This document shows positions 22,761 to 33,748 of a DNA stretch of 64,000 nucleotides, one piece after another. The notes below the pieces were generated by a model, which saw only the letters and a list, made by a program, of their open reading frames with translations, did not search any database and was not told the DNA's origin. Source of the stretch: Dryomyza anilis. Its lineage: Eukaryota > Arthropoda > Insecta > Diptera > Dryomyzidae. Positions within the stretch are counted from its first letter, which is position 1, and each line of letters opens with the position of its first letter. Made by a program: the position numbers and the translations under genes. The stretch spans positions 21,891,989 to 21,955,988 of the forward strand of contig OX638132.1 in assembly GCA_951804985.1 (NCBI GenBank), in the 5' to 3' direction.

Positions 22761-22885
22761 TATCTAAAACTTTTTTGAATGGATTTGAATGCCATTTAAA
22801 TAGCACGCCCCTAATAAATTTCTAATCTGCGACGCAATCTTCTGTTTTTTTTATATATAGGGTTCTTCTGCAACCATTTGCTTAC

Positions 22886-23413
22886 CTGCTTCTCCACCAA
22901 ATAACGCGAATAAATAAATTCCTTGCGCGGTGAATACAGCTCCGGCGGAATTCCTTTGAAGGAGTAGCGCGGTATGTCCGTATCTTCGACGGCGCCGCCG
23001 CCCAGCACGTCGTTATCTTCCACATCGATGGTGTCTGCATTGCTGTTGTAGCGACTCGTCACGGGCGCAGTACTGGCGGTACGAACACTCGCTGTCGCTG
23101 CGCTGCTGTTGTAGTCGCGGGTGCGGCGACTGCTGTGCGTGCGTTCGGCGGGTCGCTGACGTCGGCGGCAGGAGCAACGACGCAAAACCACCTTGTTGCT
23201 GGTATCCTCATCGTCGTCGTCTGCGTCGTCTACGTTGTCATCAATGTCTTCAAAAGTTTCGCATTGACAGCAATTGCTAAGCGGCAACGTGCTGCTGCTG
23301 CTGTTGAGACTGCGGTCGTCGCTGCAGCTCAACAGTTGCTGACATTCGATGTTGGCGGCAGCACAGGCGCTGCACGCTGTGGCGGCTCTTAATTGATGCT
23401 CTTGGGAAACCAT
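22886..23413 (-). CDS. 5' coding exon of an unidentified host gene (176 codons, partial)
   Basis: The ATG at 23413-23411 is in a good context (CGAAATGG) and is the first ATG of the frame; upstream the frame is open but has no ATG. It reads 176 codons to 22886, where CAG|GTAAGC (22890-22880) forms a perfect splice donor in phase 0. The frame continues for 24 weak codons before a stop, as expected for read-through into an intron. The encoded N-terminus starts MVSQEHQLRA and has scattered Cys (14, 17, 24, 30, 48, 49, 51), a very acidic run at 55-71 and a basic Arg-rich run at 77-99. A Ser/Thr/Ala-rich stretch (100-130) follows, then a more conserved-looking end at 146-176 including DIPRYSFKGIPPELYSPR. 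There is no signal peptide or membrane segment. I do not recognise the family. The 3' exons are not identified in this window and may lie beyond its left edge. A GTAAGT at 23445-23440, upstream of the ATG, could allow alternative 5' splicing. Confidence 0.8.
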
Positions 23414-24840
23414 TTCGAAAACACTGAAACGCGCGCGACACTTACGCGTTTTATTTTTAACAAACACAAAATTTATTTATTTTTCTTTGTTTTTTTTTTT
23501 ACTTTTAATTTTTATGTATGAAAACAAAACGAATATATAAAATATAACAAAAAATTTAATTAAAATGCAGCACCAGACGCTTGTCGCAGTTGCGTCGCGT
23601 CGTTCGGTTACCACGTCGAGTTGCTTTTGTTGTTCTTGGTCACACCGAATTCGCAAAATTAAACATTAGATTTAATTTCTGTTGTGCTGAGTTTCGGCAG
23701 CAGACCAGCGGTGGCGGCAGCAGCAGATACAAGTGCTGCGCGCGTGCGAACGTTGTATCTTGCAGATACGCGCGTCGCGTCGCTGTGAGCCCAAAGTCTT
23801 GTTGTTTGATTTAATTTTTCCACGCAATGCTTTCTGCAGAGATAAAAGCGTTTGTTTAGCTGCCTGTTTTGGCAAACCAACGCAGATACACAGCAGCGCA
23901 GATACACAGCATAGATACAAAGATACAAGCAGCACTTTTGGGTGCGGTGCGCGGCGGCGGTTAACGACGATTCTTGTTGCGAGATTATGAAAATTGCAAA
24001 ACTGTGTGATTCTCTACTTATTTTGCACACTTCTTGCAAACAAATTTATGTAATTTTTATTTCACGTTTTTGACTCAATTTTTTTTTACACGCGCGAGAT
24101 GATAGATACTTTTGGCTGCTCTACAGCTTGTTAACACTTTAAGCACGAATGTTGCTATTCTTGCAGCTGCTCCTATGTATGCGCGCACATTTTCTTGCAT
24201 TCTTCAACATTTTGACTGAAAATGTCTTGAAAACTACTTCACAGATACGCAGATACTTTGGTGCTGCACTTACACAATATTCAGTGGTTTTTTTTTTGCT
24301 AAATTTTTTTCGTTACGTGTAGTTGTAAGATTTGGTTGTGCGAATACAATCTGGAAAAGCGCGAAGGTCTGTCTGTCTGTCGTACTGCCTTCAGCGTTTT
24401 ACACGACTCGTTGTCAAACAATTTTTATATATATTTTTTTTCGTTCTCCAAAAACCGCAAAAACGCACCAACCAACAACAACAGCACAACCAAGCAACAC
24501 CAGCAAAATATCTAGTATCTGTCTACAAAAATTGTATCTCGCCCAGCGCACAAACCCGCTCGAAGTACGTTCGCAAAGTCTCAAAACTTAGTGAAAACTA
24601 AGCGATCGCGACGAGCGAAACCGTCCACAAGCCTCAGAGGGAGACTGACAAAATTCGAGACAGCAACAGCAGCAACAACAACAACCACAGCGGCAGCAAT
24701 AGCAATAGCAGCACAACAGCCGTTTTTAGAGCCGCTTTGGAGCAACACGTCGTCGTTAACGTCACCGTCGCTGTGTCGACATAGTAACATAAAGTGTACC
24801 CTACCAGTGGCATAAGCGAAATGTAGATTGACACAAGATC
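23414..24840 (-). promoter_or_regulatory. Probable 5'UTR/promoter region of the minus-strand exon
   Basis: The region is GC-richer than its surroundings and rich in CAG/CAA/GCG triplets (23700-23960, 24455-24720), as in fly 5' regions. It has 12 copies of AGATAC/GTATCT: starts at 23725, 23755, 23764, 23884, 23900, 23913, 23921, 24104, 24243, 24251, 24515 and 24534. The pair at 23755-23769 forms an inverted repeat (GTATCT TGC AGATAC). Several frames of 60-130 codons occur on both strands, but all are low-complexity or triplet-repeat translations and I do not call them genes. The exact start site is not resolvable by eye. Confidence 0.45.
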
Positions 24841-25685
24841 TAGGCAAACATAAGAAGATATATATTTGCTGCAAATTATACAAAAAAAAATATATATTTA
24901 TAAATATAGCAAACAATTTGATCAATACAATTAATTTTTAATTGATTCATTCGCTAATACGACCTTTAATTAAAATGAATAAATATTTAATTATTATAAT
25001 TAATAAATTAACAGAATATAAACAAACAGTTCCATCAATACAATGAAATAATTTGCTAAAACGACTATTGAATTAATTGCGTTTACACACACGACACGTC
25101 ACGATGCGAGTTTGCAGCGAATGAACGACGGCAAATAATCGAACGATGGGATTTTTGTTTGTTCGTTTGGTTGCGCGTATATTATTCCCATTTGGTAAAT
25201 GCCAAAATATACACTTTATAGAGCTTGATCATCCTCTAAGTGTGTCGTCAAAAATGGTGAATATGACAACTACATCATCAGAAAGGTATATGTTATGTAC
25301 TTTTTTTAATAAACTGAATGAGAACTATAAAGACTGTTAAGATAATAAAAATACTTTTTAAACGTGGACCATACAAAATTTGCTATTTATGCGAAGTCTT
25401 TAATTGGTATATTTTTTAAAAGGATATCACATTTTTAGCGAATTTGTTTACTAAATACATTAGTACTCGTTGCTAAACCAGTTAATGGTGCACAATTATT
25501 TATGGTTGCTGTATTTACACCGATTATTTTTTTCTGTGTAGAACAATGAGGGAAAAAAGAAAGAAAATGTTTTAGGAAAAGATGAATTAGAATAACATTT
25601 AGACGCACCAAAATGAACAATAATAAAATAAGAAGAAGCTGCTTTAAATTTTGATTTAAAATTCATAAATTATATAACTCAAATA
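24841..25685. other. AT-rich sequence without recognised gene
   Basis: There is a small GC-richer patch at 25080-25180 (CACGACACGTCACGATGCG). No splice-bounded frame or repeat was recognised. Confidence 0.4.
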
Positions 25686-25689
25686 TAGG

Positions 25690-26352
25690 GGAACCTGGGG
25701 TAAAGTGGGACATGGGTTAATGTGGGAAATTGCAATTTGTTGACATGTTTTTGCACTTAAAAAAATAAAAACAATTATCAAGTGCTTCTTAATATAGCAT
25801 CAACTTTTTCATCCATGGATTATATCCAATGCTTTAATCCAATTAATATTTTTCTTATAGTATTTCCAGAACCAGTGGATAAAATGGTTTTGAATGTTTT
25901 TAGAGTACTAGTGTTTGCTATCAAAAATTGAGTATTTTTATCGTTTTTAATTTAGACGGTATGTTTAAAATCATCGGATGTTGTCTTTAAAAATACAAAC
26001 GGGTTTTTCAAAAAATTGAACACTGTTTTAATGGTGCAAAATTATGATCAAATTGGGATATTTTGTGATGATGTAGGAAACACTTTCTGGATTAAACTGT
26101 GTTATTTGAATTATTTAATTGGCTTAGCCAAGAAAAAACTTCAATCATTGTCACAAACCAATGAAAACCAACATTTTGACTTCAACTGAGTTAAGATTCG
26201 TATTGCAGAAGAATACCGAAAATCGAAAAGAAAATATACTAAATTTCTTCAACTTTATCAGGAGAAGAAGAATTTTGTACAATTTGCCTGAATAAAAGTC
26301 GAAAAAATTACATTTCAACTTCAAATTTTGAAGTTTCCACTTTACGCCAACA
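25690..26352. repeat. Possible DNA element with GTAAAGTGGGA ends
   Basis: The left edge is GGGGTAAAGTGGGACATGGG. The right edge has 'tccactttacgcc', whose reverse complement is GGCGTAAAGTGGA. A similar pair (TAAAGTGGGACAAG and CCCCACTTTATC) bounds 53467-54055. The interior is AT-rich and non-coding. Confidence 0.4.
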
Positions 26353-27215
26353 TTTTTCAAAAAGTCCGAAATATAGTTGTTTTGAAAAATCGCTCAAAAA
26401 TCAATTATAAGGTTTATTATTTATATACACTAAAAAGGTCAAAAATTTCATTGCTAGACCAATGAATGGTATGTAATTCTGATGTTTACAGAAAAAGCCT
26501 ATCTGTTATGTCTGCAAAATAATGCTTGGCAGAGCTCTTTTTTTGCACCGTATACGTTTATTCAAAAAAAATGTTTACCTTTTTAATGTATATAGCAAAC
26601 ACATTCGCTAAAAATGTTACTTACGTCCAAAAATATACCAATAAACACTTTGCTTTGTTCAAAGTTTTAAAAGTATTTTTTTTTATTTTCACAGTATATT
26701 TATAATTCTCTTTCATTGTATTTAAAAAAAATATTATAAATTCTTATGAAAGTACATAACAAATATACTTTTCAGATGATGAAGTTGGTAGCATAACTAA
26801 TTATGCAACCATTGTCCTCATCATCATTTCTAACGAGACCAATAGAGGATAGTCAAGCTCTATAAGTGTTTCTTTTGACATGAACCAATAATGAATGAAC
26901 CAATTATGAATGATATGCAAACGCTATAAGCGAATACTTACACCACTGCGGTAAGCTAATACACACAACCCGGCTAGTCGCGGTAACAGCTGTTGCCAGC
27001 AAATGCGTTTGCTAATATGAAGAAGTGTACACAGAAAGAATATTGTACGTATATATAACAATTGATATTAATAGCAAACAAATTGGTATGCCAATTAAAA
27101 ATATGAATGTATTTACTTATTAAAATATTTTATTTACGCATTTTTTAATTAAAATATTAATAGGAATAAATTTAATATCATTTCAATACAACTAAATCAT
27201 TAATAGTATTTACTA
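26353..27215. other. AT-rich sequence, a few dispersed-repeat words
   Basis: 'gttggtagcataactaattatgcaa' near 26786-26810 matches 61326-61352. 26930-27020 is a slightly GC-richer patch. No gene is recognised. Confidence 0.4.
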
Positions 27216-27376
27216 TTTTTATACCCTACACTAAGAGTGAAAGGGTATATTCAGTTTGGTACGCCGTTTGTAACACCCAGAAGGAAGCATATCCGGTATG
27301 GAAAAGTATATATATTCTTGATCAGCATGACCTCCTGAGTCGATTTAGCGATGTCCGTCTGTCCGTCTGTCTGTCC

Positions 27377-27426
<50 letters not shown>

Positions 27427-28000
27427 CCGTCTGTCCGTCTGTCTGTCTGTCTGTTGAAATCCCTAAGACTTTTAAAATTGAAGAGCTAGATAAATGAAAC
27501 TTATAACTTAGATTACTAATATACCTACGCTGTATGTGCGAAAAAATTGGCGAGATCGGTCCATTGTGACCTATGATCCGACCACTTATGTTCAAATACC
27601 TCATATAAAATGTACATATAAAGATCAATTTTTATGTATACGTGCTTAGGTAAACTTTTTTGGTCAAATATATATTGACATCATGCTCAAATACATGATA
27701 ATAATGTTTTCCGGCGAAAAGACTTGTGGTTCACAAAAAAAAAAATCGAAATTCGGTACACCTACCCATTTGTAAATATGGGTATCAAATGAATGGAAAT
27801 TCTTCAGCGATTGAATTTTTGTAGTTATTTTCAGGATTCGTATACCTTGGTGATCTATATATCACTTTGAGTGGTAACCACACATATGTGTAGGGTATTT
27901 ATAGTCGGCTTAGACCGACTATAATTTTGATAATCCTAACTATCATAATTACACCTACTTTAAAATTTCCCATGTGATCTTACCTTCCCAACTGGTTATT
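27216..28000 (+). mobile_element. Mini-me/INE-1-type (Helitron-like) element, long GTCY run
   Basis: It begins TTTTTATACCCTACACTAAG, then 'gaaagggtatattcagtttg', a (TA)n patch, 'gagtcgatttagcgatgtcc' and a (GTCY)n run of about 100 bases (27352-27453). Near the 3' side 'tgtgtagggtat' precedes the stem-loop ATAGTCGGcttagACCGACTAT (27901-27922). The tail 'tttcccatgtgatct' to 'ccttcccaactgg' is shared by all copies here. This layout (core, TA and GTCY proto-microsatellites, 3' stem-loop) is that described for mini-me/INE-1 elements of Diptera. The minus-strand frame over the GTCY run is not a gene. Confidence 0.85.
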
Positions 28001-28731
28001 TGTAACTTTTGATTTATTCATTTTCTTTTCGATTTTTTCTTCTCGATTTTGTTTTGTGTTTGTGCGTCTAAAGTCTAAAAAATAAATAAATATATTGTAA
28101 ATATTTGTATTATAGTCGTACGAAAATGTAAAACAATTTAAATATTATTAACCGAAAGACGATGTGAAGTATGTTTTAGGAGTATTAAGAAATGATTCCA
28201 TATCCGCTGAAGAATGTACGTAATATTGGAAGCGATGCTGCCAATATCGGTTTTACAATATATTTAAAAAATGTCTATTAAAAAAATTTCTATCGAATGA
28301 AATTCTTAATCGATGTTACTAATTAATTAATGAATAATTAAATAATTCTTAATAAAAAATTTAATAAATATAACAACTTTAATATCAATATGACAAAAAA
28401 GTAATTGAAGTTTCTCCAATTAACATATTCTCATTATTACAAATATGGAATTCAATGCAACTAAAAGTTACATCGGCTGAGTTTCAATTAAAAATTAATT
28501 GCATAGATTAACATTTCAGTATGACTTTTTTTTAAAATAAAAATATTTTTATAATAAAAGAACCGATTTCAATGAGCTGCAAAAAAATGTTATAGAATTA
28601 CTAGGTATTCGAAGTTTTTATTTATGATAACGCCGTGGAAATTCTGCTTTAGAAACAGCGAACTCAACTCTTTATAATTTATTTTTAGTTACATATGCAA
28701 ATGTTTCTTTTTAGTTGCGGACGGGACAATA
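28001..28731. other. AT-rich sequence without recognised gene
   Basis: Only short low-complexity words (AATAATTAAATAATTC-type) are visible. Confidence 0.4.
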
Positions 28732-29160
28732 CCCTAGTAGAAATTTTGGTAGGGCCATGGTCATAAAGTGATCATGTCATTATTTGAGATGATTCGGATA
28801 TGACGAGGCCCATAATGCCCTTGTAACGCAGTGTCCTGATCATGTACTGACCTCAGGCCATGATCATGTACTGATCGGGCAATTCCCCATTTTATTATTT
28901 ACCCGACAATTGCCTTGTCAGAGCCCGAGCATAATATGGTTTCTCTCATTAAATCTCGATCATTGTCTGATGTCATTTCGTTATGAGGAACAAATAATGT
29001 AGCTATGATCGGGAACATTGACTATTTAGATAATGCAAACCCTGATATGGTAGGCATGATAAGGGCATGCAAAGGCAATGATCATATTTTCTCTAATAGG
29101 ACTTACCCAACGAAATCCCGATCATTTCCCGATGGCGCATCGGGCAAATTTCTACTAGGG
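28732..29160. mobile_element. M3 MITE, copy 1
   Basis: Perfect 15-base inverted termini CCCTAGTAGAAATTT / AAATTTCTACTAGGG lie directly between TA dinucleotides, so there is a TA target duplication. The length is 429 bp. The interior repeats variants of TGATCATGTACTGA, 'gatcgggcaattcccc' and 'atcgggcaaat' in both orientations, so it can fold extensively. It is non-coding. The second copy is at 47707-48165. Confidence 0.9.
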
Positions 29161-30510
29161 TAGGACAGACACCCTAAAACAAAAATCAAAATTTTATGTT
29201 ATTGAAATCATTATGTTTAACCTTTAGAACATAGTATTTTGTATCTGTATATCTTTAAAGTTGACAATTTTCTGTAAATTCCCATATATGTTTGGAGCTT
29301 TTTATTAGCATAAGTTTGTCATTGTCTGATAAATTATTTAAGAAGAGGTATATAATTAGAGTTCAAAATATTGAAATAGTTACGAAAAACGTTTGTACAC
29401 AAATATTCAAAAACATTATGAAGTGTCCCAATAAAATGGTGTGTGCATTCATGTATAAACATAATTATTATTATTACATCCAAACAAAAAATATTTTAAC
29501 CGAAACATTAATATATTCAAAAGTAAACATGTTTTGAATTAATCTAAATATAAATACGTTTACAGGTAAACATAATGTTGTTTCCGTTAAAACAGTATTT
29601 TGGCGTATAAATATAAAGCTATTTAAAAATAATTGAACATAAATAAAATTATTTTTGAAATCAATTTTGTGTTTATTATTTCGGACTAAAATTTCCATTT
29701 AAACATTTATGTATTTATAATTGTGATAAAATTTATGATAATTAAATAAATATGGTTTGATGACCAAAATTCATCAATATGATGTACACTAGATTTTTTT
29801 TTGTTGTACTCAAAGGAATCACAAGCATTTAATTCAGCACTTGTACCACATATGAATAATATGAGCTGTGAGAATGCAACGAGTGGCATATTCATCAACA
29901 CCAAGGCGATTTCATTTTCTAAAAAATTTCTAAAATTTTTCTAAAAAATTAAATGCAGCTTGTAGTGTACCAAAATAAAAGCAACAACATAAACACTTGA
30001 ACGCTTAAAGAGCAAAAATTGATCATGCCAACAGGAAAAATGGCTCATAATACAAATGCGCTCTCAAATTGCAGTTTTTATTTTTTTCTCGTGCTCAATT
30101 GTTTGTTAAACAGAAGTATACAATAAAAAAAAGCACTGATACAAATTATTTAAAATTGGTTTCCCAAGACAAAACGCTAATCTAAGCCATGTGCGCGCAA
30201 CAATAAAATAACAATAACCAAACTGAAAACAACTAAAAACCAAAAATTCAACAAAAAAAAAAGAAACAAAAGATACCGAAAACCGCAGCGATCATGCGGC
30301 AGATACTTTTGGCTAAGATTATCATAAAACGTGCAATCGTACAGTAGTTAGAAACTCTAAAATATTTGCAAAAAAAAAAAAGATTTTCTGCTTTTTTTAA
30401 TCTTTTTGATTTTGATTTCCGTTTCGATATTTTTATGTGGTTTAAAATTTAATTTTTTTTTTTTTTTTAAACTGAATTACTAACTAATAATTTAAAATTT
30501 AGTATTTTTA
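29161..30510. other. AT-rich sequence with dispersed-repeat fragments
   Basis: 'ccacatatgaataatatgag' (29848-29870) recurs near 61423 and 63823. 'aaatggtgtgtgc' (29434) recurs near 58443. The patch at 30190-30310 ends with CAGATACTTTTGGCT, also found at 24104. No gene is recognised. Confidence 0.4.
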
Positions 30511-30910
30511 TGAAAATTGTCGAAACAAAAATTATTCTCTCCCAAAACATCTTTTCTCAAAGATATAAATCTACCCCGAACTATTATTCCCCGCACTATC
30601 TTCCCCTTAGAATTATTTCCCGCGGAAATCTCCCCGGATATATTTCATTCACGAAAAATTCTTTCCCATATAATTAATAATAATAATGATTATTCCTCGT
30701 GATAGTTTTTAACCTTTCATTTCATATTGAGTCAATATGTCAGAAAAGCTATTCAAAATTGTCGAAACAAAAATAATTTTCTCCCAAATCAACCTTTCTC
30801 AAAGACAAAAATTTTCCCCGGACTATTATTGCCCGCACTATTCTTCCCCTTCTACTTTTTCATTTTATATTGTATCAAAATGTCAGTGAAGATAGATATT
30901 CAAAATTGAT
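30510..30910. repeat. Imperfect direct repeat rich in ATTATTCCCC motifs
   Basis: 'attgtcgaaacaaaaat' plus 'ctcccaaa', 'cttttctcaaag', 'ccgaactattattcccc' and 'gcactatcttcccctt' occur at 30518-30610 and again, diverged, at 30758-30855. A stretch with the same short motifs is at 36300-36530. Confidence 0.6.
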
Positions 30911-31349
30911 AAATGCCTAATGTCAATGAAATACAGTTCTTCTGTTAGTTTTTCATATTTCAGAATTTTATTCGAATACGATTTCGATTTGAAAAATTGA
31001 TATCGGCATCGGTTAAGGTTTCAAATCAGAAGAATATTAACAAATATCGATTAATATCGATAGCACGACGAAATAATAAGAAAAGTATCGAAACTCTTTT
31101 ATTCCAAATAACAAAAGTCTACGGAAATCAAAATTGTGTATAGAATCTTTTGTTCTTTTCCTTTTTTCGATTCGTTAAAAATCTAAAATCACGCGATTGA
31201 GCAAATCATTAAAAATCAACACAATTTTTTGAAAAATCATAAAATGAGGGATAATTTCCTGTTCTTTCAACGTTGTATCGATAGAAAATTTCAATTTTAT
31301 GTCACTTTCAGAAAAACTTTTTGAATTTAGCTAAACTAAATTGTCGATT

Positions 31350-31625
31350 GTTGTGAACAATCGTCGTTGTAGAACGAAAAGTCACCAAATACATTTTTAT
31401 GAAAAACTTAAATTTCGAGTTTGTTGATTAATATTAAAAAAAGTATTTGATGCATTTTTAAATTTGAAACATCAATACATAGGTTTAATTTTTTTTATCA
31501 TGCTGTAAAAAAATTGAGATCATCGATTGAAAATAGACAGATATATAAACTTTTTTGTAAATTAATATATGGCATTTTGAAAATGTTTTTGGTGACTTTT
31601 CGATCTACAACGACGATATGTTCAT
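31350..31625. repeat. Small foldback element
   Basis: 31357-31397 (GTCGTTGTAGAACGAAAAGT then CACCAAATACATTTT) is the near reverse complement of 31586-31618 (AAAATGTTTTTGGTGACTTT then TCGATCTACAACGAC). The right half recurs with changes at 61100-61225. The loop is AT-rich and non-coding. Confidence 0.7.
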
Positions 31626-32150
31626 CAATTTTTGAGTTCGTTCAATTGATTCAATTTTGTAAAGCTCGAATAAGATTGAAACTTAAATTTTAGAAAAATT
31701 TGTTTAGAGAAATTAAATTTTTGTATAGAAAAAAAAGATACTTAAATACAAATATATTCTAAATAAAAAATGAGGAATATTTATTATTTGTGGGAATTTT
31801 TTTGTGCGAATTTAAAAAAATCAAAAATGTTCGCTACAAATGATGATTTTCGCGTAAGAGCTAAGTCGAACAAAACAAAGTCGAACGAAAAAAATAAAAA
31901 CTGAGAATTCTGGTACAAAATCGAGAATTGGAATTTAAATAAATTCGCGTAAATGAGGTTAATACTATTATATCGCAACGTTGCTCTATCAAAAAGATTT
32001 CAGGGTATTCAAAAAATATATTTTAACAAAATCATATATCGTTTGCTAATACCTATTATAAAAATTCGTTTATCTACAATACGTACAGTCAAAAACCTAT
32101 AGCCACAAAAAGAATAAATCTTTTGTCCCATTATATACGTATAGTATCCC
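31626..32150. other. AT-rich sequence without recognised gene
   Basis: Nothing beyond low-complexity AT words is visible. Confidence 0.4.
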
Positions 32151-32480
32151 AGTGTAAGAGAGCATGTCGGCGACCCATCGAGAGAGTCAAATAGATGATT
32201 GAGATATGAGAGGAATAGATAGAAAAGTACCCCAAAACTGTTGGTGTTCATAAAAGCCAAGAACTGTGCGAAAAAGCATGGCTTAGAGCGGCGAATTTTT
32301 AATTTCACTGCATTCTCTGACGATCTCTCTCTCTCTCTATATATGCGACAGAGAGGTGACATCGATCGAATGTGCTCTTACGGTAGGCATTCTGCCAACA
32401 GCAGCATGTTTAGTCTGGAGGCTGACAATCGAACGATCGTGCGAACATTTGTTTTGCTAATATTTAAACTACACTCGGAA
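32150..32480. other. GC-richer patch with (CT)n run
   Basis: It contains 'gagagag' words and a CTCTCTCTCTCTCTAT run (about 32326-32342), which on the other strand is GAGAG and could bind GAGA factor. No splice-bounded frame is supported. An ACACTCGGAAAAAAA transposon-like terminus follows at 32471. Confidence 0.3.
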
Positions 32481-32729
32481 AAAAAAAGCGCTCAATGTTT
32501 ATAACCAAATATAATTTAAAATTTACTCCGTAGATTTGATGCATATTTTGCTGTTACAGTTGATGTGCACTGGAGAACGCTGTTGTAAAATGCAAAAAAA
32601 CGTTTTTTTTCACACAGTTTTACTACTACATACTACGTTTTAGTTACTATGCCTCTTTTGAGTTTTATTTTTTTTGTGCTCATAAATGTTGGTTTAAATA
32701 GACGTCATTGTTTATCACAATAATTTAAC

Positions 32730-32810
32730 AGCATGCTGTTGATTATCGCCATCAGCAGCAACAGCAACAGCATCAACGACAGCAACAACATCATCAGGAT
32801 CTTGATTATT
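32730..32810. repeat. CAG/CAACA trinucleotide-rich stretch
   Basis: 'cagcagcaacagcaacagc' followed by 'acagcaacaacatcatc', an imperfect trinucleotide tract with no supported coding frame. Confidence 0.8.
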
Positions 32811-33544
32811 TTTATCATTAGCGCTGATTTTTATTTTTGTTTCTTGTCTGCTTGCTTTAGAGTTCATTGTGATTTTTTCTATATTTATTTTGTTGCTTTT
32901 ATTTCTCATACAGCCGGTGAGTTAATATTTAGTCTTAGATAAGGTTTTAAATTCAGGGAAGCGTCATCTTTGCATGCAGCCAATATTTCTCCTAATAAAT
33001 AAGTTCTGAAAGTTTTATTAATATGTGACATTTCTACGAAATTTCTGGATACATAACTCGTATCGTGATTGTTGGCCAAGCTGGCGCTTTGATCAATTTA
33101 CTCCAAAAAAACGATGACTTTTATTAAAATTTTTAGAATTTTAGAATACACCGAGAAAAAAAGTGCACTTTTTTAAAGTTCATGCTATCAATTTGACGAA
33201 TTTAAAATGCAAAATTCTAATTTGAAATTTATCACATTAAAATTCAATATAAATCATTTAACACAATTTATCTTCACGCCTGAAAAACATAGTTCATAAG
33301 CACAATTTGATGAACTGAACGAATACATGGGATGTCGGAATGGTTAAGAATTACAACAAAGATCAATAATGAGAAAGAGAGAGGTAACGCAGACTATGGC
33401 CATACGATCTGACGCTCATTGAGAGAATGTTTTGAAATCTTACAAAGAAGTTAAAAGTGGGACACTTTAGTAGTAAAAGTTCAACTTTAAAATTTAAAGT
33501 GTCACATTTAAATCTTGATAGTTTTATAATTGATAACCATGCTG

Positions 33545-33691
33545 ATTGTTTCCTGATGTTTTCCAAATGAAAATATTTTATTCAAAAACAGAAAATATTG
33601 AAACAATAAAACACTATTTACAAAACATACTTATTTAAAATTAACAATTTAGAAAATGATAAAGTACTGTGATTCAATTGATAATCTAACA
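33545..33691 (-). repeat. Probable 3' LTR remnant of the copia-like element
   Basis: On the minus strand a polypurine tract GAGGGGAAG (33700-33692) is followed at once by TGTTAGATTATCAATTG, a TG-initial LTR start. A possible polyadenylation signal GAATAAA lies about 110-120 bases in. The LTR end is not certain (CA near 33547 is my best guess), and no second LTR is present, so length is approximate. Confidence 0.6.
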
Positions 33692-33748
33692 CTTCCCCTC
33701 AAATGATATCCCATATTATTTTAATACATTATAATAAACAAGTTTAAA

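Noticed and set aside
23659..24925. Several 66- to 126-codon frames on both strands upstream of the host exon
   Set aside because: All are CAG/CAA/GCG triplet translations overlapping each other; more likely 5'UTR and promoter sequence.
27251..27628. 125-codon minus frame with DRQTDGQTDRRTD repeats
   Set aside because: Translation of the (GTCY)n run in the INE-type element; the same pseudo-frame appears in each copy with different repeat length.
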